A DNA stretch of 64,000 nucleotides from Candidatus Saccharibacteria bacterium UBA6664 (GCA_002455275.1 DKKO01000001.1:241026-305025); one strand, 5' to 3'; positions 25,857 through 36,500 are shown, numbered from the stretch's first letter. The notes: generated by a model not told the origin, from the sequence alone. Made by a program: numbers and translations.

Positions 25857-27836
25857 ATGACAAGTTTTAAGCTTGCGACTCCGTATGAACCCACAGGCGA
25901 CCAGCCGACGGCCATCGCTCAATTGGTGGCAGGTCTTGATAGCAATGAACGCGAACAAACCCTTCTGGGCGTGACTGGTAGCGGTAAGACGTTTACGATG
26001 GCAAATATCATTGCGAATAGAAACGTGCCTACGCTCGTACTTGCGCACAATAAAACCCTTGCAGCACAGCTATATAGCGAATTCAAAAGCTTTTTCCCGG
26101 AGAACGAGGTACATTATTTTGTAAGTTACTTCGACTACTATCAGCCTGAGGCATACATAGCCAGTAGCGACACATACATAGAAAAAGATAGCAAAATTAA
26201 TGACGAAATTGACCGGCTACGGCATGCAGCGACAACGGCACTTTTGACTCGACGTGACACGATTATTGTAGCTAGTGTGAGCTGTATCTATGGCATTGGC
26301 TCACCCGATGCGTATGCAGAAATGTCAATTCATGTAAAAAGAGGTGAGCGCAGGCAGCAAGATAAGTTTGTGCGTTTGCTTACAGACATTCAATATCAGC
26401 GCAATGACATAGATTTTCATCGAGGCACCTTCAGGGTGAAGGGTGATGTGGTAGATGTATTTCCAGCTGGTAGTGATGTGGCGTATCGAATAGACTTTTT
26501 CGGTGACGACGTAGACAGGATTACCCGGATTGACCCACTAACTGGTGAAATACTAGGCGAGCCAGAAGAATTAAAGATATTTCCAAGCAGCCACTATGTA
26601 ACTCCTAAAGAAAAGCTCGCGCATGCGATTGTTGGCATAAAGAAAGAATTCGATGAGCGCATGAAATATTTCGAGAAGCATGATAAGTTTCTGGAAGCGC
26701 AGCGACTCGCACAGCGTACAAAGTACGATATTGAGATGCTCGAAGAAACCGGCTTCGTAAAGGGAATCGAGAACTACAGCCGATACCTCACAAACCGTGA
26801 GCCGGGTGAACAGCCAGCTACGTTGATAGACTATTTTTCAGATGATTGGCTGCTTTTGGTCGACGAAAGCCACATGACCCTGCCTCAAGTTCGGGGCATG
26901 TACAATGGTGATCGCGCACGCAAAGAGGTGCTGGTAGAGCACGGCTTTCGCTTGCCAAGTGCAATGGACAACCGCCCGCTCCGCTTTGATGAGTTTGATA
27001 AGCACATCAACAACGCCATTTATGTATCGGCCACCCCAGGAGATTACGAGCTTTCACATAGTAAAGAGCCAGCTCAGCAGGTTATTCGGCCAACCGGGTT
27101 GCTTGACCCCGAAATTCAGATTCGACCTTCGAAGGGTCAAATAGATGATCTAATAGCTGAAATTCGAGACCGCACCGCGAAAAGTCAACGTGTACTAGTA
27201 ACCACACTAACGAAGCGAATGGCTGAAGATTTAAGCCAACATCTTATAGACCTCGGCATTAAAACAGCTTATATTCACAGTGAAGTCGACACGCTAGAAC
27301 GTGGCGATATACTGCGTGATCTTCGAGCCGGTGTCTACGATGTGCTGGTGGGAATCAACCTACTCCGTGAAGGTCTGGATTTACCCGAAGTGAGTTTGGT
27401 AGCGATAATTGATGCTGATAAAGAAGGTTTTTTGCGTAGCGAGAGTGCGCTCATACAGACGATCGGGCGTGCCGCTCGACACGTAGAGGGGAAGGTAATA
27501 ATGTATGCAGACGTTACGACTCGTTCAATGCAAGCTGCAATAGACGAGACAAATCGAAGGCGTAAAATTCAAGAACAGTACAATACCGATAACGGAATTA
27601 CACCAACTAGTATCGCCAAAGAAATTGACGAAGGCTTGCGTGCCCTGATACCGATGAAAGACGAAGATAAAAAGCCGAAACTCGACCTTAATAAGATACC
27701 ACGTGATGAGTATGACGGCTTGGTGCGAGACCTAACGAGTCAGATGGAACTTGCTAGTGCCAACCTAGAATTTGAAAAGGCTGCTGAGCTACGCGACATG
27801 ATTGCCGAAATTCGTTCAAAACAGGCCTCGCGGTAA
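25857..27836 (+). CDS. uvrB: UvrABC system protein B
   Basis: About 659 residues. Seen: FKLATPYEPTGDQPTAI at the start, Walker A GVTGSGKTFT, the beta-hairpin YFVSYFDYYQPEAYI, helicase motifs LLVDESHMTLPQ and VGINLLREGLDLPEV, QTIGRAARH, and a C-terminal UVR motif (LEFEKAAELRDMI). It verifies DNA damage with UvrA and loads UvrC in nucleotide excision repair. ATG 25857 follows TACAAT (25845-25850) by six bases, so the listed upstream in-frame TTG at 25842 is excluded. Confidence 0.97.
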   Translation: MTSFKLATPYEPTGDQPTAIAQLVAGLDSNEREQTLLGVTGSGKTFTMANIIANRNVPTLVLAHNKTLAAQLYSEFKSFFPENEVHYFVSYFDYYQPEAYIASSDTYIEKDSKINDEIDRLRHAATTALLTRRDTIIVASVSCIYGIGSPDAYAEMSIHVKRGERRQQDKFVRLLTDIQYQRNDIDFHRGTFRVKGDVVDVFPAGSDVAYRIDFFGDDVDRITRIDPLTGEILGEPEELKIFPSSHYVTPKEKLAHAIVGIKKEFDERMKYFEKHDKFLEAQRLAQRTKYDIEMLEETGFVKGIENYSRYLTNREPGEQPATLIDYFSDDWLLLVDESHMTLPQVRGMYNGDRARKEVLVEHGFRLPSAMDNRPLRFDEFDKHINNAIYVSATPGDYELSHSKEPAQQVIRPTGLLDPEIQIRPSKGQIDDLIAEIRDRTAKSQRVLVTTLTKRMAEDLSQHLIDLGIKTAYIHSEVDTLERGDILRDLRAGVYDVLVGINLLREGLDLPEVSLVAIIDADKEGFLRSESALIQTIGRAARHVEGKVIMYADVTTRSMQAAIDETNRRRKIQEQYNTDNGITPTSIAKEIDEGLRALIPMKDEDKKPKLDLNKIPRDEYDGLVRDLTSQMELASANLEFEKAAELRDMIAEIRSKQASR

Positions 27837-27862
27837 TCTGCTAAGTACGCTACAATAAGGCT

Positions 27863-28153
27863 ATGACACAAATCTCTCGTGATGACGTCGTTCACCTGGC
27901 GACGCTGAGTAATTTGCAGCTAGAAGAATCTGAAATTGAAAGCCTCCGTGCTGATATTGAGAAAATTCTTGAATATGTTGAACAGTTGAATGAGCTCGAT
28001 ACCGAGGGCCTTGAGCCAACTTATCAGGTGACAGACCTTGAGAATGTTTGGCGAGATGACAGCCCCAAGGAAGATGCTGCTGATAGAGAAGCCTTGCTTG
28101 CACTTGCCCCAGAAGCGCAAAACAACAGCGTGAAAGTGCCAAAGGTTTTGTAA
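27863..28153 (+). CDS. gatC: Asp-tRNA(Asn)/Glu-tRNA(Gln) amidotransferase subunit C
   Basis: 96 residues, normal size. The DVVHLATLSNLQLEESEIESLRADIEKILEYVEQLNELDT stretch and GLEPTYQV...WRDD are typical of GatC, the small belt subunit that holds GatA and GatB together. ATG 27863 follows TACAAT (27851-27856) by six bases, so translation should be leaderless. The stop overlaps gatA (TAATG). Confidence 0.95.
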   Translation: MTQISRDDVVHLATLSNLQLEESEIESLRADIEKILEYVEQLNELDTEGLEPTYQVTDLENVWRDDSPKEDAADREALLALAPEAQNNSVKVPKVL

Positions 28154-29529
28154 TGGCTACGATTTCAGATTATATAGGGAAATCTGCTCGAGCAAATGTT
28201 GAACAAGCACTTGAGCGTGCTCGCCAGCACGAGTCACACCATGCTTTTTTGGCGTACACTGAAAACAGGGCTCTTGAGCGTGCCGACAGGGTAGACGCGG
28301 GTGAAATTAGTGGTCCACTTGCTGGAGTGCCCTTCGTAGTGAAAGACAACTACCTTACATTCGGAGCGCCCACCACAGCAGCGAGTAAAATCCTTGAACC
28401 ATTCCAAGCACCTCTGCAGGCGACGGTTATTGAAAAACTTGAGGCAGCTGGAGCAATTTGCGTAGGCAAGACGAACCTAGATGCATTCGCTCACGGAGGA
28501 AGCACAGAGAACTCTGCTTATGGTCCAACAAAAAACGCTGTTGATGAAAGCAAGGTTGCCGGTGGAAGTAGTGGTGGATCAGCGGTGGCTACCGCGCTTG
28601 ATATTGTTCCATTTGCTCTCGGTAGCGATACAGGTGGCTCCATTCGCCAGCCAGCCAGCTTTAATGGTGTGATAGGGGTAAAGCCTACGTATGGCATGAC
28701 CAGTCGCTATGGCGTAGTTGCTATGGCGAGCAGTACTGACGTAATGGGCTGCTTTACACATACCGCAGAAGACGCCGAGTTAGTGCTGAGTGTTATGGCT
28801 GGTAAGGATGCGCGCGATATGACGACGCTGGAAGATTACTTCACGCCAGCAACTTCAGCTCCACAATCATTGCGGATTGGTTTGATAAGCGATTTCATGA
28901 CTGATGATGTTGATGCTGATGTTCGTGAAGTGACGAGCATATATGCTGATAGTTTGCGAGCAGCAGGGCACACAGTAGAGAATGTGAACATTCCATCAGC
29001 GAAATACACACTGGCAATGTATTACATCATTGTACCTGCTGAAATTAGTAGCAATCTTGCACGCTACGACGGTATTCGTTATGGCAAACGAAGTAGTGAG
29101 GCCAAGAGCCTTGAAGAAGTATACGGAAAAAGCCGCGATGAAGGATTTGTTACAGAGAACAAGCGCCGTATTATGATTGGAAGTTTCGTGCTTTCAAGTG
29201 GATTTTTCGATGCGTATTACCAGAAAGCCCAAAAAGCCCGTACACTGCTAATAAATGAATTTAATGCTCTGTTTGAAAAATACGATATATTGCTATGTCC
29301 CGTTTCACCAACACCTGCATTTGGCTTTGGTGAAAACACGGCGGATCCTATAAAAATGTACTTATCTGATGCTATGACTGTAGCTGCTAGCTTGGCGGGA
29401 ATCCCTGCGATGAGCGTGCCCGCCGGAACATCTAAGGATGGCTTGCCGATAGGCGTACAGCTGATGGCCCAGCGAAAACAAGATGCACTGCTGCTTAGTC
29501 TTGCAAAGTCGATGGAGGGTAAATCATGA
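28153..29529 (+). CDS. gatA: Asp-tRNA(Asn)/Glu-tRNA(Gln) amidotransferase subunit A
   Basis: 458 residues. The amidase signature is intact: VKDN (catalytic Lys), KVAGGSSGGSAVATAL, and GSDTGGSIRQPASFNGVIGVKPTYG, giving the Lys-Ser-Ser triad. It releases ammonia from glutamine for GatB, which amidates mischarged Glu-tRNA(Gln)/Asp-tRNA(Asn). It overlaps gatC (TAATG) and the next gene (ATGA). Confidence 0.96.
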   Translation: MATISDYIGKSARANVEQALERARQHESHHAFLAYTENRALERADRVDAGEISGPLAGVPFVVKDNYLTFGAPTTAASKILEPFQAPLQATVIEKLEAAGAICVGKTNLDAFAHGGSTENSAYGPTKNAVDESKVAGGSSGGSAVATALDIVPFALGSDTGGSIRQPASFNGVIGVKPTYGMTSRYGVVAMASSTDVMGCFTHTAEDAELVLSVMAGKDARDMTTLEDYFTPATSAPQSLRIGLISDFMTDDVDADVREVTSIYADSLRAAGHTVENVNIPSAKYTLAMYYIIVPAEISSNLARYDGIRYGKRSSEAKSLEEVYGKSRDEGFVTENKRRIMIGSFVLSSGFFDAYYQKAQKARTLLINEFNALFEKYDILLCPVSPTPAFGFGENTADPIKMYLSDAMTVAASLAGIPAMSVPAGTSKDGLPIGVQLMAQRKQDALLLSLAKSMEGKS

Positions 29530-29948
29530 ACGCATGGTTACTCGTAGTATTTCTTGTTGTTGTACTAGTGGTAGGTGCCGTGATACTGTTTATCATTACG
29601 AACGGCCGAGGCAAGGGGTCGAGCCTAAACGTGGACAAGTATCGTAAAGATTGGCTCGGTATTGAGCGCCAACTTGTGAAAAACCAGGAATCAAGCTACC
29701 ATTTGTGCATTTTGAACGCCGACAAGCTGCTTGATCAAGCGCTGAGGCAACTTGGCTATAAAGGTAGTACTATGGGCGAACGCCTAAAATCTGCGCAAGA
29801 CAAATGGTCGAATCGCAACAACGTATGGACTGCTCATAAGCTGCGTAATAAAATCGCCCATGAATCGGATGTTCAAATAAGTTACGACACCACTCGTCGC
29901 GCTTTGGCTGCATTTCGACAGGCGCTAAAGGACGTAGGAGCGATTTAA
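29526..29948 (+). CDS. Membrane-anchored HEPN-like protein inside the gatCAB operon
   Basis: 140 residues. One N-terminal membrane helix (~3-25) precedes a helical domain. Its C-terminal part has WTAHKLRNKIAHESD: the R-N-x-x-x-H spacing (Arg ~106, His ~111) matches the catalytic R-x4-H of HEPN ribonuclease domains, with the usual polar residue after Arg. Another feature is a NADKLLDQALRQLGYKG helix, also typical of HEPN proteins. It overlaps gatA by ATGA and gatB by TAATG, so it is co-translated with the tRNA amidotransferase. RNase activity is an inference; non-catalytic HEPN domains exist. Target could be tRNA given the context. Confidence 0.68.
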   Translation: MNAWLLVVFLVVVLVVGAVILFIITNGRGKGSSLNVDKYRKDWLGIERQLVKNQESSYHLCILNADKLLDQALRQLGYKGSTMGERLKSAQDKWSNRNNVWTAHKLRNKIAHESDVQISYDTTRRALAAFRQALKDVGAI

Positions 29949-31384
29949 TGAGTACTGAATATGAAATGACTATTGGCATCGAATGTCATGTGCAGCTAGC
30001 AACAAAGTCAAAGTTATTTAGCGCTGCCGATAATGACGCTCGAGACAAAGAGCCAAATGCTGTCGTGTCGCCAATCGATTTTGGCTTGCCCGGCATGCTG
30101 CCAGTACTAAACCGTGAGGCGGTTGACTTAGCTATACGAGCAGGGAAGGCACTGAGCGCCGAAATTGCTCGTGTGAGTCGCTTTGATCGTAAACACTATT
30201 TTTACCCAGACCTACCCAAAGGCTATCAGACAACTCAGATGTATCAGCCTATTATTCTAGCTGGATTTGTAGATGCACCATGCGAAGATGGATCAACGGT
30301 TCACGTGCGAATTCATCACGCACACATGGAAGAAGATGCCGGTAAGCTTACACACTACGCTGACTATAGTTTAGTAGATTTAAACCGGGCGGGCACGCCA
30401 CTCATCGAAATAGTTTCTGAACCGGACATTCACAGTGCTGCTGAGGCCAAGGCCTACGCGATGGAACTATACCGGCTCATGACATACGCGGGCGTGACCC
30501 ATGGCGACTTGTATCACGGCAACATGCGATTCGATGTAAATATCTCAGTAGCACCAAAGGGTGCGACTGAGCTCGGTAAGCGCGCAGAAGTGAAGAACCT
30601 CAATTCATTTAGAAGTGTTGAAAAAGCCGCAGAATTCGAATTTAAGCGCCAGGTGGAACTGTTAGAAAAAGGCGAGCGCGTAGTTCAGGAAACAAGGGGC
30701 TGGGACGATGCCAAGCAAAAAACATTCAGCCAGCGAAGCAAAGAAGACGCTCAAGACTACAGGTACATGCCTGATGCTGATATTCCTCCAATCGTACTGA
30801 CCGATGAAGAAATTCAGTCGATTCAAGCTGTTGTGCCAATGCTTCCATCAGACTACCGTACTGCTTGGCAAAATCTTGCTTTAGATAGCTCAGTCATAAA
30901 CAAACTGCTATCACGACAAATATATGCGGTCATAATGTATGACGTCCAGCAAGAAGCAGGCGATGCATCTGCAATCCGCGTCGCAAACTGGCTGGCGAGT
31001 ACCATAAAATCTGATGATGATGAAGCTGGCGATTTGAATATAAAAGCCGAAACCGAAGATCTCATTGTACTTGCGGCTATGACCGAAGCAAATGAATTAT
31101 CCAGCACAAACGCGAAGGCTGTATTTAATGAGCTTATTCGTGGTGGCAAAAACCCGCGTCAAATTGCAGAAGCGAACAACATGCTGCAAGTCAGCGATGA
31201 AGGTGAAATTGCGGCGATTGTAGACGAAGTTTTGAGTGACCCCGAAAGTCAAAAGGCGGTTGAAGATATTCGTAGTGGCAATGACAAAGCGATTGGCTAT
31301 CTCGTAGGTCAGATTATGAAAAAATCTGCCGGCAAAGCCAATCCGGGTTTAGCTCAGAAACTCATTCGCGAAAAGCTAACATAA
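29948..31384 (+). CDS. gatB: Asp-tRNA(Asn)/Glu-tRNA(Gln) amidotransferase subunit B
   Basis: 478 residues, normal length. Seen: IGIECHVQL at the start, FDRKHYFYPDLPKGYQTTQ, HMEEDAGKL, DLNRAGTPLIEIVSEPD, DVNISVAP and the C-terminal GatB/YqeY domain (VGQIMKKSAGKANPGLAQKLI). It is the kinase/transamidase subunit acting on mischarged tRNA. The start overlaps the HEPN-like gene stop (TAATG). Fifteen bases after its stop lies the leaderless galU start. Confidence 0.97.
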   Translation: MSTEYEMTIGIECHVQLATKSKLFSAADNDARDKEPNAVVSPIDFGLPGMLPVLNREAVDLAIRAGKALSAEIARVSRFDRKHYFYPDLPKGYQTTQMYQPIILAGFVDAPCEDGSTVHVRIHHAHMEEDAGKLTHYADYSLVDLNRAGTPLIEIVSEPDIHSAAEAKAYAMELYRLMTYAGVTHGDLYHGNMRFDVNISVAPKGATELGKRAEVKNLNSFRSVEKAAEFEFKRQVELLEKGERVVQETRGWDDAKQKTFSQRSKEDAQDYRYMPDADIPPIVLTDEEIQSIQAVVPMLPSDYRTAWQNLALDSSVINKLLSRQIYAVIMYDVQQEAGDASAIRVANWLASTIKSDDDEAGDLNIKAETEDLIVLAAMTEANELSSTNAKAVFNELIRGGKNPRQIAEANNMLQVSDEGEIAAIVDEVLSDPESQKAVEDIRSGNDKAIGYLVGQIMKKSAGKANPGLAQKLIREKLT

Positions 31385-31398
31385 CGTACAATAGGAGC

Positions 31399-32301
31399 AT
31401 GAATATGCACAAACCAACAAAAGCTATCATTGCCGCAGCAGGCTTTGGTACCCGTTTTCTTCCGCAAACCAAGGCTATGCCTAAGGAGATGCTGCCGCTT
31501 ATCGACAAGCCGATTATTCAGTACGTGGTTGAGGAGCTTGTAGATGCGGGTATTAAAGACATTATTATCGTTGGTAGCACCAACAAACGTGCCATCGAGG
31601 ATCATTTCGACATACCAAGTGAAGATTTGCTTGCTAACCTTCGGGCTGGTGGTGAAAAAAAGAAGCCATTTATTGAGCAAATCGAAGCTGTATCGAACCT
31701 GGCGAATTTTATATATGTGCGCCAAAAAGGCCCGTACGGAAATGCTACGCCTCTTATGTGTGCCGCACATCTAATCAATCCAGATGAATCATTTATCTAT
31801 ACTTTTGCAGATGACTTTATTGCAGCATCACCGAGTCGCTTTGCTCAGATGATTGAAGCAGCCGAGCGACTTGATGGAGCAGTTTTATCTTGTAAACGAG
31901 TAGAGAACGAGGAAGAATACAGTCGATATGGTTTTGCCGCAGGCGAGACAGTAGAAGATGGCGTGATAAAAATGAATAGTATCGTCGAAAAGCCAGGTCG
32001 AGAGAGTGCGCCATCAGACCTAGCGAGTGTCAGCAGCTACTTACTTCCTGGATCATTCTTTTCATACTTAGATAAAGCCAAAGCAAGCTACGACGCCTCA
32101 GCCGGAGAGTTCACGTTTCAGCCAATAATGCAAAAAATGATAGACGACGGACATGCATTTTATGGTTATGAAATAAAAGGTGGAACTTTCTACGATACGG
32201 GTAACAAACTTGAGTATCTAAAAACAACTATAGACTTTGGCTTAAAGCACCCCGAGCTTGGCCCACAGCTTGAATCATATCTGAAAAACCGCCTCGGTTA
32301 A
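31399..32301 (+). CDS. galU: UTP-glucose-1-phosphate uridylyltransferase
   Basis: 300 residues. Seen: AIIAAAGFGTRFLPQTKAMPKEMLPLIDKPIIQYVVEE (nucleotide-binding G-x-G-T-R-x-L-P and PKEM), FADDFI and VEKPGRE. It makes UDP-glucose for envelope glycans. TACAAT (31387-31392) is six bases before ATG 31399; ATG 31405 is also possible because AGGAGC would be its SD. No operon partner follows directly. Confidence 0.94.
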   Translation: MNMHKPTKAIIAAAGFGTRFLPQTKAMPKEMLPLIDKPIIQYVVEELVDAGIKDIIIVGSTNKRAIEDHFDIPSEDLLANLRAGGEKKKPFIEQIEAVSNLANFIYVRQKGPYGNATPLMCAAHLINPDESFIYTFADDFIAASPSRFAQMIEAAERLDGAVLSCKRVENEEEYSRYGFAAGETVEDGVIKMNSIVEKPGRESAPSDLASVSSYLLPGSFFSYLDKAKASYDASAGEFTFQPIMQKMIDDGHAFYGYEIKGGTFYDTGNKLEYLKTTIDFGLKHPELGPQLESYLKNRLG

Positions 32302-32360
32302 ATTGTCACCTCAAAGCATAAGGCGTATACTAAAAGAGTAAATGTAGAAGAGGAGGTTAT

Positions 32361-32645
32361 ATGGACGCAGGATTAGGTGGATGGTTCGGCACGATTGTCA
32401 TTGGCGGCCTAGCAGGATGGGCAGCTTCAATGTTAATGAAAACTAACGACTCTATGGGCGTAATTTGGAACGTTGTGGTGGGTGTATTGGGCGCTATGTT
32501 AGCAAACTTTTTATTGCCGATGATTGGATTTTCAGGTACGAATGATCAATCTGGCCTTATAACCAAATTTGTCGTGGCGTTTATTGGTGCTTGTGTACTT
32601 TTGTTTGTCGTGAAATTGTTTACGGAAAAAAAGTCAGCTAGTTAG
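32361..32645 (+). CDS. GlsB/YeaQ/YmgE-family small membrane protein
   Basis: 94 residues with three hydrophobic helices: GWFGTIVIGGLAGWAASMLMK, GVIWNVVVGVLGAMLANFLLP and LITKFVVAFIGACVLLFVVKLF. The GLAGWAA and NxxVGxxGAxLAxxL pattern is that of the transglycosylase-associated protein family, tied to envelope stress. GAGGAGG lies before the ATG and a TATACT -10 at about 32325-32330. Confidence 0.85.
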   Translation: MDAGLGGWFGTIVIGGLAGWAASMLMKTNDSMGVIWNVVVGVLGAMLANFLLPMIGFSGTNDQSGLITKFVVAFIGACVLLFVVKLFTEKKSAS

Positions 32646-32698
32646 TACAATCATCTGCTGTGATATACTCATACGTAAGATAGGAACAAAATATTTTT

Positions 32699-32938
32699 AT
32701 GGATGCAATGGAAATACTAGTCATAATACTCTCGACATTTTTAGCAATATTTTTGCTTGTAGGAATTATTCTTACCGTTCTGTTGGTTAGGGTGACACAG
32801 CAGATAAAGCGAATTACCGGTACGGCTGAGCGTACGGCAAGTACAATTGAGTCTGCCGTGACAAACTTTACAAAAGTTAGCTCACCATTAGTTATTGCGA
32901 AAATGGTAAAAGATGAATTTAATAAACGACGAAAATAA
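32699..32938 (+). CDS. Small membrane protein with helical tail (DUF948-like)
   Basis: 79 residues: a long N-terminal hydrophobic helix (~6-30) followed by an amphipathic helical tail (QQIKRITGTAERTASTIESAVTNF). The design resembles DUF948-type proteins that often accompany YtxH genes. A TATACT -10 lies at about 32664-32669. It is followed after 8 bases by the YtxH gene, so they are probably co-transcribed. Confidence 0.6.
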   Translation: MDAMEILVIILSTFLAIFLLVGIILTVLLVRVTQQIKRITGTAERTASTIESAVTNFTKVSSPLVIAKMVKDEFNKRRK

Positions 32939-32946
32939 GGAGTAAT

Positions 32947-33228
32947 ATGTCTAAAGGTAAATTTGCACTCGGAGCTATAGTAGGAGCGTTTATCGGCGCG
33001 GTTGCGGGGCTATTGACGGCTCCAAAAACTGGTAAAGAAACACGCGAAGATTTGTATCGTAAAGCAGACAAATTGAAAACAGAGGCAGATAAAAAGACTA
33101 AAGAAGCTGTGGAAATGGCAGACAATGTTAAGAACGACGTAAAGGCTAAGGCTGATGAGCTAAAAAACCGAACGGAAAATGCAGTAGAAGGTGCAAAATC
33201 AGGCTTCAACAAACCACTCAAGAAATAG
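32947..33228 (+). CDS. YtxH-domain protein
   Basis: 93 residues. KFALGAIVGAFIGAVAGLLTAPKTGKETREDL is the YtxH signature (a Gly/Ala-rich membrane helix ending in AP-x-x-G-x-x-T-R), followed by a long charged coiled tail rich in Lys, Ala and Glu. YtxH proteins are general-stress-associated in Gram-positives. AAGGAG precedes the ATG. It lies between the DUF948-like and DUF5665-like genes. Confidence 0.86.
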   Translation: MSKGKFALGAIVGAFIGAVAGLLTAPKTGKETREDLYRKADKLKTEADKKTKEAVEMADNVKNDVKAKADELKNRTENAVEGAKSGFNKPLKK

Positions 33229-33232
33229 CTTC

Positions 33233-33526
33233 ATGGCTGACGATACTTCACCGAAAAAGAAGCCCGGCCACAAAATAGCTGAGGACAGTGAAAGAGGGGC
33301 ACGAAAAGCGCTGCTTGAAGAGCTGTTCTATGATTTTAGCTCGTCAAAAGCAAATGTCTATAAAATGAACTTCATTCGAGGCATGTTCTTCGGGTTCGGT
33401 AGTGTAATTGGTGGTACGATACTCGTTGTAGTAACGGTATTTCTACTCACCAGCCTAGTTGACCTACCTGGCGGAATCGGTGAGTTCATACAGAGCATTA
33501 TCGATGCTATGAATACACCTCGCTAG
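33233..33526 (+). CDS. DUF5665-like single-pass membrane protein
   Basis: About 97 residues from ATG 33233 (MADDTSPKKKPG). KANVYKMNFIRGMFFGFGSVIGGTILVVVTVFLLTSLVDLPGGIGEFIQSI is split here into a K-A-N-x-Y-x-x-N-F-x-R-G motif, a Gly-rich membrane helix and a short amphipathic end, as in DUF5665 proteins of Patescibacteria. The upstream frame from 33191 runs inside the YtxH gene and is not used. Function unknown. Confidence 0.72.
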   Translation: MADDTSPKKKPGHKIAEDSERGARKALLEELFYDFSSSKANVYKMNFIRGMFFGFGSVIGGTILVVVTVFLLTSLVDLPGGIGEFIQSIIDAMNTPR

Positions 33527-33576
33527 TGCATTTTACTACAGTATCGAATCTGCAAATTCGGTATACTAGATGAAGT

Positions 33577-36500
33577 ATGGGAAAAAGTGTAGCGGGTAAT
33601 CAATCGGGCGGCGCATTGTCGCCTTCTGATTACGTGCACTTGCATAATCACACGCACCACAGTTTGCTCGATGGTCTAACGAAAGTCGATGAATTAGTTC
33701 AGCGCGTGAAGGCGCTAGGAATGAACGCTTGTGCTATTACAGACCACGGCACAATGAGTGGTGCGATAGAGTTTTATAAAGCGGCTAAATCTGAAGATAT
33801 AAAACCTATTGTTGGTATTGAAGCATATGTTGCTGCACGTTCTCGATTTGATAAAGACCCCGCCAAAGATAAAGCGCGCTATCACGTTACCTTGCTTGCA
33901 ATGAATAAGGCTGGCTATCAGAACTTGATGAAGCTTTCGACCAAGGCCAACCTTGAGGGGATGTATTACAAACCGCGTATCGATCATGAGCTGCTGGAAG
34001 AGCTTAATGAAGGAATAATTGTTCTTAGCGGCTGTGCAAGTGGTGAGCTTGGTGAGCAACTTCGGATAGATAATTACGAAGAAGCAAAATCAATAGCTTC
34101 CTGGTATAAATCAGTGTTCGGCGACAGATATTACCTGGAGCTGCAAGACCATGGGCATCTAGAATCAAAAACCGCTTGGGAAGTTCAAACGAAAATTAAT
34201 GGCTACCTTGATACACTCTCTAAAGATCTTGATATTCCTTGCGTTATAACGAGCGACGGGCACTACCTTGATCATTCTGACCAAGAAGCTCACGAAATCC
34301 TACTTTGTGTTGGAACGGGCGCCTTTTTGGCTGATGAAAACAGAATGAGTCTTAGAGATTTCGAACTCCACGTAACCGACCCAAAAGAAATTATCGATAG
34401 ATGGGGAAAGACTCACTCTGAAGCGGTACGAAATACAAAACGTATCGCTGATCGCTGCGAGCTAGAAATTGAACTTGGCGGCATTTTAATTCCGACGTTT
34501 CCAGTGCCACAAGGCGAAACCGAAAAGTCCTACCTAGACAAGCTCGTCTATAACGGCTTAGCTGTTCGTTATTTAGACATGTCCCGAGAGAAAGCTGAAA
34601 AAACGCCAAGTGATGCGATACGAAAAACCTTGGATAAAAGCATCGTCGATCGCTTGGATATGGAGCTCGACGTGCTTGAAAAAATGGGGTACAACGGATA
34701 TTTCTTGATCGTTCAAGACTTCATCAACTGGGGCAAAAGTCAGGGGATTATTTTTGGACCCGGTCGAGGCTCGGCGGCTGGATCAATCGTAGCGTACGCA
34801 TTAAACATCACCGATCTTGACCCGTTAAAATACGATTTGCTATTCGAGCGTTTTCTTAACCCTGACCGAATCTCTATGCCCGACATTGATATCGACATTC
34901 AAGATACTCGGCGAGGTGAAGTAATTGAATACTGTGCAAACAAGTACGGTGAGGATCGAGTCGCCAATATTGTTACCTTTGGAAAAATGGCGGCTCGTGC
35001 CGCTGTGCGTGATGTCGCCCGTGTGCTTCAGGTTCCGTATGCCGAAAGCGACCGCTTAGCAAAACTCATTCCGCCACCGGTTCAGGGTAGGCATATTCCA
35101 CTAAAGACGAGTGTTGAAGCAGACGCTGACCTGAAACGTGAGTATGAGAATAACCCAACCGCAAAAACCGTTTTCGACTATGCTATCCGGCTTGAAGGCA
35201 CTATTCGGTCGCACGGTGTCCATGCCGCCGGAGTCGTTATCGCCCCTGATGACATCGTAAACTATACTCCGCTTGAAATGGCGCAAAAAGGGGTAGTAGC
35301 CACGCAATACCCAATGTATCCGGTGGAAGAACTAGGTCTGCTAAAAATGGATTTTTTGGGCCTTTCCAACCTGACGATTATCAACAATGCGCTTCGAATT
35401 ATCAAAAAAGTATACAAAAACGACATTGTTCTATCTGCTATCCCACTTGATGACGAGAAGACCTATGAGCTGTTCCAACGCGGCGATACCACTGGTGTAT
35501 TTCAGCTTGAGTCTGCTGGAATGAAGCGATATCTAAGAGAGTTACAGCCAACAGTGTTTGAGGATATTATCGCGATGGTTGCACTCTATAGGCCTGGCCC
35601 AATGCAATTTATCGATAGCTTTATTAAGCGCAAGCATGGCGAAGAAGCGATTAACTATTTGCATCCAAAGATGGAAGCTGCGCTGTCGAGCACGTATGGT
35701 ATTTTGGTGTATCAAGAGCAATTTATGCAGATATCAAAAGACTTAGCAGGTTTCACGGGTGGTCAGGCAGATACTTTGCGTAAGGCTGTCGGTAAGAAAA
35801 TTATTAGTTTGATGAAGAAGGTAAAACCGGAATTTATCGAAGGTGCCATTCAACATTCGGATGCCGACAGAAAAGATATGGAAAAGTTTTGGGCGCAGCT
35901 AGAGGAGTTTGCAAACTACTGTTTCAACAAATCGCACGCGGCATGCTATGGACTAATCTCCTACTGGACTGCTTACCTAAAGGCTCACTATCCAGATGCA
36001 TTTATGGCCGCTTTAATGACGAGTGATGCGGACGATATTGATCGATTAGCTATTGAAATCAATGAATGTAAGCATATGGGCATCGAGGTATTACCTCCAG
36101 ATATTAACCAATCGTTCGTTGAGTTCGCTGTAGTGCCAGACAAAAGCCAAATTCGTTTCGGCATGGCTGCTGTAAAGGGTGTAGGTGTCGGTGCGGTAGA
36201 AGAAATATTGCGAGCACGCGACGAAGGAGAATTTAGTAGCGTAGAAGATTTTGCTAAAAGAGTTAGCACATCAAAGTTCAACAAAAAGGCCTGGGATTCA
36301 TTGATAAAATCTGGAGGCTTCGATAGTTTTGGCGATCGATCCGATCTGCTGTTCAATCTCGAGTCAATTCAAGGTTTCGCAAATAAACTTCAAAAGGAAG
36401 CAATTAGCGGCCAGACAGACCTATTCGGTGCACTACAAGCAGACTCAGGTATGGGCGTACAGCCAACAATCACCCTAAGCCCTTCACCAACTAAGCATAC

